NCBI GenBank assembly: GCA_038496675.1
Contig: CM076660.1
Span: 4,209,197 to 4,273,196 of the forward strand
DNA: 64,000 bases
Source: Rachycentron canadum
Lineage: Eukaryota; Chordata; Actinopteri; Carangiformes; Rachycentridae
Direction: 5' to 3'
The notes beneath the pieces are model-generated. The model had not been told where the DNA came from. It saw only the letters and a program-made list of their open reading frames with translations, and made no database searches. The position numbers and the translations under genes are program-made. Below are positions 12,001 to 24,200 of this stretch, piece by piece. The stretch's first letter is position 1, and every line of letters starts with the position of its first letter.

Positions 12001-15000
12001 ACGGCATGTGCCGAAGGCCGAGGAAAGAAGCTCTACTGGAAACTCGCATCACTGCACGAGTCAAGGATCAACTACTTTGGTTCTGGATTTATCTGGTGCC
12101 ACTGGTGGAGTAGCGTTAATCAGACTGATGCAACGCTCTGAAACAACTGATGGTATCAGTTTTAGTTTAAGGCTGCTGATGTTTGTATCGCCACGTAACT
12201 CAACAGCAATCACAAGCGGCCAGGATTTCCCTCCATGTCCTGTAAACACTTATACAGACACATATAAACTCAATAAGAATGGACTGTATGTACCAATGCA
12301 CTCTGTGGGCTGGAAGAGTGGGCTCCTAACTAACAAGACTATTTAAGACACCCACACCCAGTTGGCAATGACTTCAGCTCTAGATGTTTTAACATCCAGG
12401 TTAAAATGACCCGGTGACATGTGGAGGTGGAGCAGCAGAGTTTGTCTTTTGACCTGCAGATCGGAGAATCATGAGCTGCTTTAACGTCAGCCTATTACTA
12501 GCTAGTGAATCAGGACAATCAAATCAGTCCTGCAATAAAAAAGGAGAGATCCAGTAAACTACAGTTCTGGCAGCTGACTCAAACCTAACCTTCCCCAAAT
12601 CCTGGTTGAGGTCAAGTTTTGGGAGTTTTGATGTGTAAAGTCTGGACCAGCGGAGTTATGCTTTGGTCTTATGGGCCAAAACTCCAGCAAAGATCTGCTG
12701 GAACCAGTCAAAAATGTGTATAAACCCGAACATTCAACGCTTTTCACACAGTTTTACATTTTCACACGTTGATTTTCAGTGAGAACAACCTGCATCGACT
12801 TGTTACTTGTTCTACAGATATTTTATTGCATGAGCTTTAATAGGAGGTGAAAGTCCATTTAAAAGCAACTGACCTATATATGGCTGTCCTTGATCACATA
12901 ACAGTTAAATAACTGCGGCGAGCACATGAACACTGTACCCCCCCCGTACGCGTACAGTCCGAATAAATAACAACAGGTGACATCTTGGCCTGTGACCTGT
13001 AAGCTCGACCTCAGGGAGCGAACATAGTAACTGTGTAACATGATGACTCGGCGCCGTCACGCACCGACGCCTCTGCTTGACGGCTGAGGAGCTGCGTGTG
13101 GAAGTAACAGCGTCAAAGCAGCAACACACTGACGGAGGCATAAATGAGGGCATGGCTGCACATATGTACACATGCAAACAGCAGCCACCTGTAAATCACT
13201 TAGTTTTACTGTCTTTTTCTCTTTTTTTTTTTTTAATTTGAAAAAAAAAAAAAAAAAAAAAAAGATGTGGCTTCCCCCCTTTTTGTGGCCAGGTGCACTA
13301 CTTTTGTAGCACTTTAGTTGTCTTTGCAGATGCGTATTATCTGCTACAGTGGTTAAAACTGGAGATAACCGCAGCACAGAGCTGAACAGAAAGAGTGATA
13401 ACAATTTGCCTACACCTCACAAAAGGCATTTTAAGTAAATATGAACAGATTAGTAAATCCCAGAGTGCTGTTATCCTTATCAGCAGTGGAGAGGTTTAGT
13501 TCTTCATGTTGTTTATCATGTTGTTCCAAAAGCTTTTCAGTCCTGAAAATAGACCTGTGACAATATAAGCTATTAACAGCCTGCAGCCTGCTTGGCCAAA
13601 AAAATATTTTTCCCTTCTTCTCTGCAGCACTTGAAGGTGACCATATGGTGCGAGTCCCAATCTGCTGCACTGCTCTGGTGAATACTGACCAGCGGGGCCC
13701 TTCAGCACACTCAGCAGGCGGCGTGTGATTTAAAAGACCCGTCCAAAAAAAAAGCGAGGAAGCGATGCGTGGATCAGGTAATGTGTGTGTTCTGAACAAC
13801 AACGCTCTCCACCGGTCGACCGGCATGACTTCAGAGAGAGGGGGAGAGAGAGAGGGAGAGAGAGAGGGAGAGAGAGAGGGAGCCGGGGAACGTGATGTCC
13901 TTACCCAGCTTTGCATGCCTGGTCAAGGCCGGATAACATGACGAAAGAAGCAGCACATGGTGCCACTCCCTTGGAAACAGTATAAACAAAGATCCCTGCT
14001 ACATTAGCAGCAGGGCTGGGGAAGGGCCAGCATACCACACTCCAGTAGAGGAACTTTTCTGAAACTGTGCTCAAAAGGAGAAAATACTGATGATGAAAAG
14101 CCTCTAAAATGCACAGACAATGACGTTAGGGAGTTCATCTTATTTGCCATATTAGTTCATGTTTAGCTGATCAACGGAAAAATAACAACTGGTCATTTGT
14201 CAAGTAGAAAAAGAAAAGTCTTTGCCTCCACCATCTCGAATGATTTGAGATTTGTTGCTTCTCTCTGTCTCGTCTGATAAGACACTGAACATCTTTTAAT
14301 GTAGAGTTGGTCGAACCAAACAAGCAACCTGTCAACATCACTTTGGGCTTCAGGAAAATGTAAAGAGTCATCACTTTTGCCATTTTATTTTTTTTGACAT
14401 TTTAAATACCCATTTATTAGCTGATCATTTGGAAAAGAACAGGCAGATTAATCGGTAATAGCTGCAGCCTCAAACTGAAATTCAGTTATTATGATTAATC
14501 CTCTGGGGACCATGAATGTCAGCCCTTTTAGGTCAAATACTTGGGGAGATTTTGAGTGGACCGACCGACCGACCGACCCCTCGCCATCTGGGCTGAACTA
14601 CAGGGACAGGACTACTCAACTACACTGAGAGAAGTTCGTACATGGAGCTATAACAGTCCACCAACGGCGCAGATCGCCCGTGGGGACCAACGCCACCGGC
14701 AGTGTTTAGCCCGAGACAAGGACACGAAGTGCGGTCCCGTGACCTCGGGGGCGACTCTACACTTCCGTAAACACCCCAGACCCACATGGGCTCCTGTGCA
14801 GGCACAGCTCGCTCGGCGCGGACAAAATGTACTGAGCAGATGATAAGGAAGGTGACAGTCTGGACGCATTCCTTATCAGCGCAGCTCCATCCTATTACGC
14901 AACAAATGTCACACAGTAATTGTTACTCTAATGCAGGCTGCTGCTGGTATCAACCCCCACCCCCACCCTTCTCCTGCCCTCCAGCCAAGTACTTCTCCAC

Positions 15001-15764
15001 TAAAGGTCAAATGTCGACCTCCACGAAGCTTTCTTGTAAAGTTTCTTCTTCTTGGCTTTTCAGGGGTTGGTTTCAATCAGATACTGTACGTGCCTCAGTG
15101 CATTTTAAAGATGTTTCCTCCCTCCCGCAGTATCACCGTGATATCCGTGGATCGTTTGCAGCCATGGGGCATTTGCATGTAAATATCTTGATCATGACAC
15201 TCACCTGAAGCCTCAATAAGCCGTCAGTGCAAAAACACATCACTTTCACACACTCATTGATAAACAAATGCCCAGATTCATTTTATATTTGAGCATGAAT
15301 CAGATTTCCTGTTGTTTTCCCTTCACAAAATGTAAAATCATCCAAACAAATCAGCCTCATTAATATTGTCCAAAGGCTAAACTTATTTCTAAATAATTCA
15401 GGTATGTTAAATGCTTTGATTTTAGGGCTGTTGTACCCCCCCCCCAAAAAAAAGTGTCTGTGTTGACAGTTAAGTGGATAAGAAGTTTAAAAAGTCCCAG
15501 ACAGGATGCATAGTTTCTTATTTATAAAAGTTATTAAATGGAGGGGAATCAAGAGGAAGAGGAGGGGAGGCTTCCAGAGGCAGAGGTGCAGCGGTGCTGG
15601 ACTGGACTCACCTTGGCCTGGTTGATGATCAGACCCATGAATGTGGACACCAGCATGGACCGGGACAGCGAGGGGCTCTTGCGCCGCAGGTCGTGCTTGT
15701 CCAAGGGGAAAGCGGCGGGCTCCTCCAGCACCGTCACCGTGTAGGAGTGACGCAGGGACGGCAT
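7537..15764 (-). CDS. usp2: Ubiquitin carboxyl-terminal hydrolase 2, short isoform
   Basis: Role (family knowledge): cysteine protease that removes ubiquitin from substrates. Exons in transcript order: 15764-15612, 11244-11197, 11086-10963, 10124-10013, 9917-9807, 9627-9563, 9449-9346, 9210-9130, 8989-8911, 8279-8175, 8057-7937, 7642-7537. All junctions are GT-AG and in frame; they sum to 1,209 nt, 402 residues plus TAG, against 396 in human USP2b. The start MPSLRHSYTVTV matches the short-isoform first exon (human MRTSYTVTL). Catalytic Cys is residue 68 (GNTCFMN), His about 348 (GGHYTAYC) and Asn about 365 (YNDS). Zinc-ribbon cysteine pairs are in LTCTACG and TCNRCK. No break was seen. The 4.4-kb first intron separates the isoform-specific exon from the shared catalytic core. 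The usual exon for the long USP2a N-terminus was not recognised in the window. Confidence 0.96.
8911..9449 (-). CDS. usp2: usp2 exons 7-9, zinc ribbon region
   Basis: Exon 7 (9449-9346) encodes DLFVGQLKSSLTCTACG with the first Cys pair. Exon 8 (9210-9130) encodes the LFTKEDVLDGDE stretch. Exon 9 (8989-8911) encodes the second pair (TCNRCKARRKC) and FSIQKFPQILVL. The four cysteines form the structural zinc site of the USP fingers in this family. The acceptor of exon 9 is preceded by a (TC)n tract on the minus strand. Confidence 0.94.
8995..9031. repeat. (GA)n microsatellite next to usp2 exon 9
   Basis: Nearly perfect GA dinucleotide run of about 37 bp. On the transcribed strand it reads (TC)n and ends in TTCAG, directly in front of usp2 exon 9, so it serves as the polypyrimidine tract. 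Confidence 0.95.
10963..11244 (-). CDS. usp2: usp2 exons 2-3, Cys box
   Basis: Exon 2 (11244-11197) is only 48 nt and encodes NKSPQGLVGLRNLGNT. Exon 3 (11086-10963) opens with the TGT codon of the catalytic cysteine, so the active-site motif GNT|CFMN is split exactly by an intron of about 110 bp. The rest of exon 3 (SILQCLSNTPELRDYCL) matches the human core closely. Confidence 0.95.
13832..13881. repeat. Purine (GAGAGAGAGGGA)-type short tandem repeat
   Basis: About four imperfect copies of a 12-14 bp GA/GGGA unit in usp2 intron 1. It creates spurious Ser/Pro/Leu-rich open frames on the opposite strand. Confidence 0.85.
14559..14578. repeat. (GACC)5 tetranucleotide repeat
   Basis: Five perfect GACC units at the edge of a GC-rich stretch in usp2 intron 1. 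Confidence 0.9.
15612..15764 (-). CDS. usp2: usp2 first coding exon (USP2b-type N-terminus)
   Basis: Fifty-one codons from an ATG at 15764 to donor GCCAAG|GTGAGT. The peptide has the Thr/Val-rich start, Pro/Lys/Arg-rich middle and the STFMGLIINQAK ending seen in the human short isoform (STFVGLLLNKAK). Upstream sequence is GC-rich (15.78-15.93 kb), consistent with a nearby promoter, but I could not place a transcription start. Earlier in-frame ATGs exist upstream; this one is chosen because homology begins here. Confidence 0.92.
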
Positions 15765-16239
15765 GGTGTCGTGGTGATCGTCCGAGAAACCGGGGAGTCG
15801 GGCGGTGCAGCTGGACGCGGTGGGATCCCGCCGAGCGGCGCCTGCCCTCGGGCTGTGTGTCTGCAGGTGGAGGGGGATCGGGGTGGGGGGGGGACACAGG
15901 TGTCTCAGGCGTCCGGTGCCTTCACGCAAACCTCCCTGTGTTCAACACTGACACACAGGCGGTGTGTGTCGGAGTTTTTACTGCGCGATGTTTACGCCCA
16001 CTCCCATCCTGAGACGACCGGTGATGCCTTTAAGTGCTGTTGGAAACATTGAAACTGTCACAGCTCTGCTCTTGGTGCATTGAAAAGAAGCCGTGAAATT
16101 ACTCAAATGGTAAAAACACAACAAAACTGCATTACAAGAAAAATCCCTGCATTGAACAACACTTCCTATACAGTGAGTGTATTATTATAAATGACATGTT
16201 AAGGCTGGTGCATCAATGTGTAACCACTTTATATAGAGT

Positions 16240-16540
16240 TAAGTAGTTTAGCCCAAGGTCGAGGCCCTTCAGAGGGTCACAAAATAAATCTGAGGGACAG
16301 TATGATCATTAATGGATGAGGGGGAAATAAGAAAACACTCATTTCTGATATGCAAATCAAAATTTTTTTTTTTTTCAATATAAAAACTATTCCCCAGTCT
16401 TGGTGAAGTCTTTGGTCATTTTACCTTTTCTGGCCCCAAACACGTAAATGAAAATAGGTTTACAGGGGACAAGTCTCCTCCTCTAATCTGATACACAACG
16501 AAGGGCCCCAGGCTAAAATGGTTAGGGAACACTGGTTCAA
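16240..16540. repeat. Fish interspersed repeat copy A
   Basis: Begins 'aggcccttcagagggtcacaa' minus its last base and ends 'ctaaaatggttagggaacac'. The phrase pattern (cccct cagagggtcac ... aaataaatctgaggg ... taaagtggttgagaac) is one I know as a common teleost repeat. A likely reverse-oriented relative lies near 47,815-48,110. Assignment is from memory of the pattern. Confidence 0.45.
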
Positions 16541-18738
16541 TCTTTAACTCATTTTATGAGATCTCCGAGTTTATTTTATGACGGATCTTCATCTGTAAAC
16601 CAATTACTAACTCAAATATGTCGAATAAAATGTGGTGAATTTGGCTGCATTAATATTTGATTTTACTGGAATGATTTTCACGGCTGGCTACACCCGTGTT
16701 GTGTTTTGGCCAAACTGCAGGAATAAAGCATGAGAGTAACCGGCCACCTGAATTCAGGTCTTGTAGAATATAAAAGATCTGAGTTATAGGTTGACATGTT
16801 GAGTTGGGGGGTAGTAATGTCCAATAAAATACATTTACTGTGCTTTACTTCATCAATCAAGCTTTATTTTTAAGCCCAGTAGAATATTAAATTGCTTAAA
16901 TTAACCCCAGCTTCAGCAGCTGCAACATCAAAACAGAAATCGTACATTGATACATCAATTACAATAATAATCCAATGAAATATTGTTCTGAGTGTTTTAA
17001 GTATATTTTGATGCTCATCCCTCACCACTAATACACAGCTCCTTCATCAACACTATACCGTGTTGTTGAGTGTAGATTGGTGGGCAAGATTGTCACTTTC
17101 TATGTGGCTGCAGAAATGTATTTATACATAGTAATATATTTATATTTTCTGCTCTAAAATCACCACTGCAGCATGATGTTACAGTAACCATTTTATGTTG
17201 TCTTTTTGTAAAAGTAGTTGAATGAATATATACATATATAATTAATTCAGTTTTAATAATTGCACAGGAAGAGAACCACAGACTTTATGGAAGGAGCTCT
17301 ATGCTCTGTGGTTTTGTGTCAAGGACATAAGTGCAGGGCTTTGGGTTTATTCACCACTTCAGTCAGCATATCAGTACTGATAATGGAGAAACAGCATAGG
17401 AAGCACTTTAGCTAAGGGACCATGTGAGCATAGACATTCTTGTGTTTTAAGGATATACTGATCTCTGCAGAAATGGGCCTAAAAGGTGCAGAAATGAATG
17501 TGTCACAGTTCACAATCAACAATATTCTCATTTCATTGACCAGATGGTGCTAAGAACAAGATACAGGAAGCCAACCCTCACAGTTTGTAGCAAAAGACAC
17601 TTTTAAGCAGAAGTTGTTTTTCTCTTCTGAAATAAAATCTAACTCCAAATAGGCAGATGCTTAACTAAAAGTAGAAAAAATTCACGTTGGCAGAAAATAA
17701 AAGATCTCATCAGCTTCATTCCTGCTTTCAAGACTTCATCCCACAGCAGAGAGACTTGCTGACCTTGACAAAGATCTTTAGCCTGCGGTTGGGTCTGATA
17801 AGACGCCTGATAGTTGCCTCATAAAAACCTTTACAGGTGCTTTGACCCTCTACATTCGCTTGCGTCTTCTGGCTGCAACAGAGGGAATATTAAAATAACT
17901 GAGCAAAGTCCAGAGCGCTCACGTAACAGACCACACTGAGCTGACAATCAGGTTTTAATTCTGTGCATAGTAGAGTTGTGTATGGTGAGAGGTGCATTTG
18001 TGGTTTTATTACACAAGAGTTTGAACAAAACTAAAGGCCCTAGAGGCAAACAGCATACTGATCAACCTCAGCTGTAAGTGAGCTGAAAATATAAATATAT
18101 CCAAATCCAAAGGGGTCATCCTCTTGAAAGCATGAATGTGTGGAGTAATTTATTGATTTATTTATGTATGATATGTTGATGCTTGTGTACAAGGGGTAAT
18201 TTTGTCAAGAAAGATCAGGTCATCACCAATATCTGAATCTATCCTCTGTGGACTGTGAGCATTAACAATTTTTATCGTTTTAAGGCAACTAACATGACCC
18301 GTGTAATTCCATTCATACCAAACTATCACTTCATGGAAACAATTAATGTGCTCGCTCTATGCAAATGGAGGGAACACCTTACACAGTACCAGGACCAGTG
18401 AGCAAGGGAGTCCCTTTCTACAAACCTCTACATCAAACCAACCTACACACACAGAAGAAGAATGAGACCTTGCCACATTCCAGTCATGACTGACTCTCGC
18501 TGCAGGTTCAACAGGGTCAGGGACACTTTAATGAGGTCAGATTCCAAGTTTATCATGTCATGCCATTTGCTAAGGATCAACCTGCGATTGCACTAAGGGA
18601 GGGTAAGACATTGGATTTTCTTCTGTCCCAGTTGCAGCTTTGGTTAGCAGCGTGGTTAAAAGCTAGTGGCTGGATTTCAATAAAAATTTACTCTGGATAT
18701 TCAGTGTCCCCATGGGACGAGCCAATCGGCTTTCCTAC

Positions 18739-18940
18739 TTCATAATAATTGTTTTTTTTTTTTTTTTTTTTTGGCTATTTCATGCCTTTATTGGATAGGG
18801 TAGTAGTAGAGAGGGAGAGGAAATGTGAGGAGTGACAGAAAGGTCCAGCCAGCCAGGATTTGAGCCAGAGACACTGCTCAGGGCATTTGAGCCCATGTGG
18901 TATGTAGCCTAACCACCATCAGTCGCCCAGATCATTATAA
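18739..18940. repeat. Poly(T)-headed interspersed repeat (SINE-like)
   Basis: Poly(T) of about 22, then 'ggctatttcatgccttta' and 'ttggataggg', a purine-rich part (gagagggagaggaaatg), and an end resembling 'ccaggatttgagccagagac'. This order matches a widespread fish repeat family. A second copy with the same order of blocks lies at about 62,310-62,560. Confidence 0.55.
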
Positions 18941-19059
18941 TTTTGACCTTTCTTGCAGTTAAATTGAAAATGGGCATCAATTAGATTGTGTTTTTCTAGT
19001 CTTGTCAACCACTCACTTGTTTTCACTCATTCAAACACACTTTTTCTACCACACACACA

Positions 19060-19200
19060 GTCACACATATATATAATACATCAAGGACAATTTGGGACTT
19101 CAGTATCTTGCCTGAGGACACTTCGATGTGCAGACTGGAGGATCGAAGCGCTGACCTTGAGACTTGTGGACAACACGCTCTACCTTCTTCAAAGCAATCT
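19060..19200. repeat. Interspersed repeat fragment
   Basis: Contains 'cttgcctgaggacacttcg', 'gactggaggatcgaagcgct' and 'gtggacaacacgctctacc', the block order of a repeat common in teleost genomes. Diverged and truncated. Confidence 0.5.
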
Positions 19201-20459
19201 GGCTGAGATTTATATTTTTCACAGGAAATATTATTTACATTGTGCATATAAACTATTCCAGTGTTGGTGTCCATATCAGGTAGAATAAAAAAAAAATTTT
19301 AAAAAAAGACAGTTGCAGGAAAGCAATGCAGCTGCTCGCGACTGAGAATAATAGGGAAGAAAAAACTACATAAATATTTGAGAGACATGAACAGCTCACG
19401 GGTCTTTAACCTGGACAGATCTGTGTAAAAAGAAACAAACACATTCACGCTTCCCAGAGAATGAACCACTTTGACGCTCAGTCAGCTTCACTGTGTTTCC
19501 ACCTTCCAGCCAGAGTCTCAACATTACACACATGAAAGCTCAAAGGGAGACAAACCCATTAGATTTTTATTCAGATGACCTCTGTGGCCTTTTGTTTTAA
19601 GCCCGAAGACGAGCTTGATTTAATCATTATTATTTCATATCATTAAAGTCACATTTTTACCTTGACGTAAAATTTATAGACTCTATGGATTAGGTGGTAT
19701 TAAACCTGATGAGAGAGATATGATCAAGGGAACAATGTACTGTACACCGTGTGTTAAGAAATATGGTTAATGATCACCTTTGAATTCTGTGTTATGTAAC
19801 AAAGAGTACACTCATGCAGTAAAAATGAGTTATATCACAGACATACAGGTTTCAGGTTGCTGCTGCTGCTACTATGAGAGAAAATGACTGTGAAAGCCCT
19901 CTCCCAAAATAATCGCGATTAATCACAACTTCAAACACATTCCTCCCACGACAGCAGAGCCGATCCCGTCATTCATCCACTGGGTTGCTGCCCTCCTCCC
20001 AGGCGAGGCCAACATCCTATACACATGTACGTCAGCGAGGGAATACCTTGAGCAGTTCTCATGTTTGCAAACCTTCCTTTCTATAAACTCTGTGCTACCT
20101 AAACTTTACAGTGAGTCACTCGCTCGGCTGCCTCTGTGAAGAGGATTGAGTCAGGCACAATTAAACAGCAGCAACATGTCGAAACGTGTATCGCATGCAT
20201 GAAAACTGCTTATAAGCGCGGTCCGGGCAGAGCAACTAGTGAAGGTTATCATGTCTGTGAGCTCTGATAGTTTGCTGCGTTGTTGCGGTTGATATTTAGT
20301 ATTCAGTGTTGTGCCTGTTTAACATCCTACCACAGGTGTGTGGGCCTCAGTCTCAATAAATCAATAAATAAACCAGTCAAACCCAGTGTATTCAGTATAA
20401 GCCAGGTTGATGAGATCACTGCACTGCACAAGCAGTTTGCCCTCTCTTTCTCCTTTCTC

Positions 20460-21230
20460 CATCCCCCTGCCCCTCCACCACCCCTTCCCCACCCTCTCCT
20501 CTCTCTCTCTCCCTCCCTCCTGTTAGTCTCTGTTGAGCCTGGTTCTACTGATGTAATCCGGCGACTGTAATTTAACTGTAATTGATAATAATTCATAGTT
20601 ACTAGCTGTCATTCCACTGTACTTATATATGTTGTAGCATTATGGTTACCATTAACACTATTGCTGTCGCTGTTATTACTATCACTGCATTACTGCACGT
20701 GATCTCTCTGCTCGAGGCTTCTGCCTTTTAAAATGAAGTGCTTGCTCTTGGTGGGAATTGTTGGATCTTGGTAAATAATTTTATATCAAGAGGGTCTGCG
20801 CTTGTTTTATTTGGAAAGTGCCGTGAGATAAGTTCTGTTGTGAACTGGTGCAAGATAAATAAAATCTGACTTGGCTTTACTAGGTGACTGCAGCCTGAAC
20901 AAAAACGCTCTGCATCTAAAATTTACAGAAATATGTCGCGATCTGGGGAATATATTTTGGAGAGGAGCACAATACAGGTTTAGGGATGTCAACAGTACAG
21001 CTGGGATCTCTCTCCTCTCCCTCTCAAACCCAGCCGGTTGAGGCAAGTCCAGTTCTGGTGGTTGTTTCTTCTTGTTCAAAAGGAGGTTTTTCCTCCCCAC
21101 CGTCACCAAGTGCTTGCCCTTTGTGGGAGCAGTTTGGTTTCTCTTTATATAATAAAGTAAGGTCCACATGTTACCCGTTAAAGTGCCTTGAGATAATGTA
21201 CATTAACATTTGGATTTCATTTTGAAACTG
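20460..21230. repeat. Two adjacent copies of a teleost interspersed repeat
   Basis: Copy 1 (about 20,460-20,875) has ctctctctccctccctcctg, tgcttgctcttggtgggaat, aaagtgccgtgagataagtt and a gataaataaaatctgac-like end. Copy 2 (about 20,977-21,230) has ctctctcctctccctctc, gtttttcctccccaccgtca, aagtgcttgccctttgtggg and aaagtgccttgagataatgt. The shared order shows one family in the same orientation. Copy 1 carries about 160 bp of unrelated sequence in the middle (about 20,580-20,720). Confidence 0.6.
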
Positions 21231-24200
21231 AGATTTGCTTGAAAATAAGAATTAGACGAGAGCCAAATGTTGCAGACGTGAACTTATTTGTCTCTGTGTG
21301 TTTAACACTGTCGAAGTGAACTGATTGGTTGCCCCCAACTTGGTCATTATAAGCACAAATAGCCACCATGCTGGTTTGTAACCCCATGGTAAATAATTTA
21401 CTCTACATACTGGCAAAAGAGGTTGTAAGTTAATAGTTTCATGGGTTATTTATTGGTTTTCTCTCTTGTATTTGGACCCTTTCACCAAAAACTCTACAGA
21501 TGTGATTTTCCAGGAGAAACTAAATTCCTCTTGTATATGTAATCCATCAAAAGCTTCAATGCAACTGCTCATATTAAATCTTAATTTTTTCATAAAGTGC
21601 AGCACATATTTAGATATGTAGTGACAAAATAATGAACAAGAGCCTGATTCTCACATACTTGCAAACACACACCCATAAATACACACGCCTACAAACTTAT
21701 GTAACCATAGATACACAACAGGTCCAACATTAACCACAAAGGGAGGCAAATGAGGCAGCCTTTTACCTGAAGAGTGTTTGTCAACACAACACACCTGAAG
21801 GCCTCTTAAAATAACCAGAGATCCGACTGACCCACATGTGATAGAAGCTGACTGAAGGGGCTGAAATAGCTTTACCAGTATAAATGGTAACAGTACAGTG
21901 TCCTCTGCTCATGTCACATTAAAACCAATTGCTGAATTCAACATTAAATTCATTTAAACCTTCAACTGTAAATGCGACTCTTCACTACAGTCATTCTGCT
22001 GCACGGTCTTATCAGTAGGTGGGTTTACTTTGGGTGTTTGCTGGGTCAACGTATCCTCTGCAGCCACTTGTGCAGAGTGTGTTAAACAGCAGTGGACTTA
22101 AAACAATGAAGTGATGAAAAGAGAAGAAGTTTGATAATATATTACAAATGAAATGAAATGAAAACCATGATTAGATACGAGCGCAACAATAGCTTTTTGC
22201 AGGGCCTGTAAACTCATTCATATCTGCGTGGACGGCAGCGCTGCTAACTGCTCGTGTGAGAACATGTAAATCGTGAAGTGATTTTCTGACCCACCCTGAA
22301 TTTTGTTGGCAGCTTGTTGGGAGGACCTGTTTATACTTGTCTGAAAATAAGGCCTGAAAATAATAGATTATGTAAAAGAGTCACATAGCTTTTTAAATCA
22401 CAAATCATCTTTGCTTTTGCGTCAGCTCTTAAGCTGCGAAGACAGAAATAAAACATTTATTGAATTTAAAAGTTCACTGTTGGCAATGAAAATAGTCTGA
22501 ACAACAGGGTCTCTAGCAAAGAAATTATAGATGATTGGATCGGTGCATTATAATACACGCTGTGTGGCTATAACATTATGGAAAGCATGATAATCAATTT
22601 AATCATAATTTAAATTTGCTATGTGCTTTATGATATAAATTATAACATTTATTGAATTGATAACTCAGTTATTAATCCAAGTGATATTTCTAGGTTGTTT
22701 ATAATCATTTGATTTTCTTTATATTCAAATCAGATGTATTTTCCATTTTAAAGTCATATTTTAATCTTGAAGATTATGAATAATTTAATTCTGTCTCAGA
22801 GCTGGAGCTGCAGATGGAGACACTATTGTTTTTCTTTCTTTTTTTCAAAATAAGTTATGTATTTAGTGTCAGTGCTGTTCACAGCTGCTTCCTATGAAAA
22901 GCCTGCACCTTATAGTGGAAGTGTGTGCAGCTCGCTGCAGAGCTATGCACATACACACACATGTGCTGAAGGTTGGACCCTTAAAAGCAGCTCTCAGATG
23001 TCACTGATAGTTGATGACAGTGTACATAAAAACATCGAAGGCCCGGCACGCCTCACACTGCACTGGAAAGAATTTCCAAATAGTTTAGCACCTTATTACC
23101 ACACAATAATGACAAGGTGTAGACAAGTAATTTCATTGGTTGGTGACAGATGCATTTACTTCTATGCATTTACTTACATCAGATAATTAAACAAAAATGT
23201 GCTCATTTTTAATTTAATGTGATGCAACTAAATGTGTAAACTTTCTAATTAAAATATAATTAAAATAACTATGGGTGTGGTGGATGTAGAGCCCTGTCTT
23301 GTAGCTTGAAGTGGGCATGGATACATGCGGCGCATCAAAAGCTCGAGTCACGCCTTCTTTGAGAACTCCTTCATTTATTTATAAGAGGGCGATGCTGCTC
23401 TCAAGGGATAAAACATCTTTTGGTCATGTTTTTAAACACATACACACAAAAAAAGATACTGATTATTAAAAACGGTCACGACGAACCCCCAAACTGACGA
23501 GGACTGTACATTTGTACACAGAAGGTAGCAAAACACGACTAGCCGCTATTAACTAAACCTAAACTGAGAGTCTCATCTGGCTTCAGTAATGAACACTGAA
23601 GCTTTACATAAGATATGTGGCAACACATTGAGATTTATAGCACATAAGGTGGCAAATAGAAAGCCACTGACTGGGGAACCAGACTTACAGAAGGCCATAC
23701 TTTCTGCTGACAGTATCATGTGCTCACACGTCCATCCCACAAGGCAAACTGATGTTCACAATCAGTTAAAAATACACGCAAGGACACGAGAAAATGATAA
23801 CAATAATTAAATATTTAAATGGCACAACTGATTGCTTAATCTTTCAGCCACGACACATCCTGTGACGCTAAAGCCAGAGTGTAAAATAGAAAAGAATTAA
23901 TTTCACAAGCTGCTCTCCTCACACATACTCTCTTCATTCATTAACTGCACCTTGACATCCAAGATAAATGTGTGCTTCCCATTTACAGTGCTCTCTGCCA
24001 CTGTTTGCATTATGACACATCCTGTCAGTTTTTATGTGATCCACAGCCTTTTTGGCTTTTATTTTGGTAAACACTGTAATTACAGTGATTGGCCCGGAGG
24101 TCAAATAGGAAGCAAATAAATCCGCGGTAAGGTAGCCAGTAGACCGACTGTCTAACATTCACACACATTAATTCCAGTCCAGTTACAGCAGGACATTTAG

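Larger units (their letters stand above)
11245..15611. other. usp2: usp2 intron 1
   Basis: 4.4-kb intron. About 11,600-11,760 has repeated 'atgggct' words like a known fish interspersed repeat. About 11,840-12,360 is CpG-richer and has the look of a mobile-element remnant, but I cannot name it. 13,216-13,263 is a poly(T)/poly(A) stretch. 13,832-13,881 is a purine repeat of gagagagaggga-like units. 14,559-14,578 is a (GACC)5 run followed by a GC-rich stretch to about 14,830. No coding exon of usp2 was found in it. Confidence 0.55.

Noticed and set aside
14556..14843. Possible gene in the GC-rich stretch in usp2 intron 1
   Set aside because: Frames exist on both strands, no splice sites or homology support either, and it starts in a GACC repeat.
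15594..16052. Plus-strand Gly/Arg-rich frame opposite the usp2 first exon
   Set aside because: GC-rich shadow of the usp2 exon and its upstream region; the usp2 peptide on the other strand is clearly homologous.
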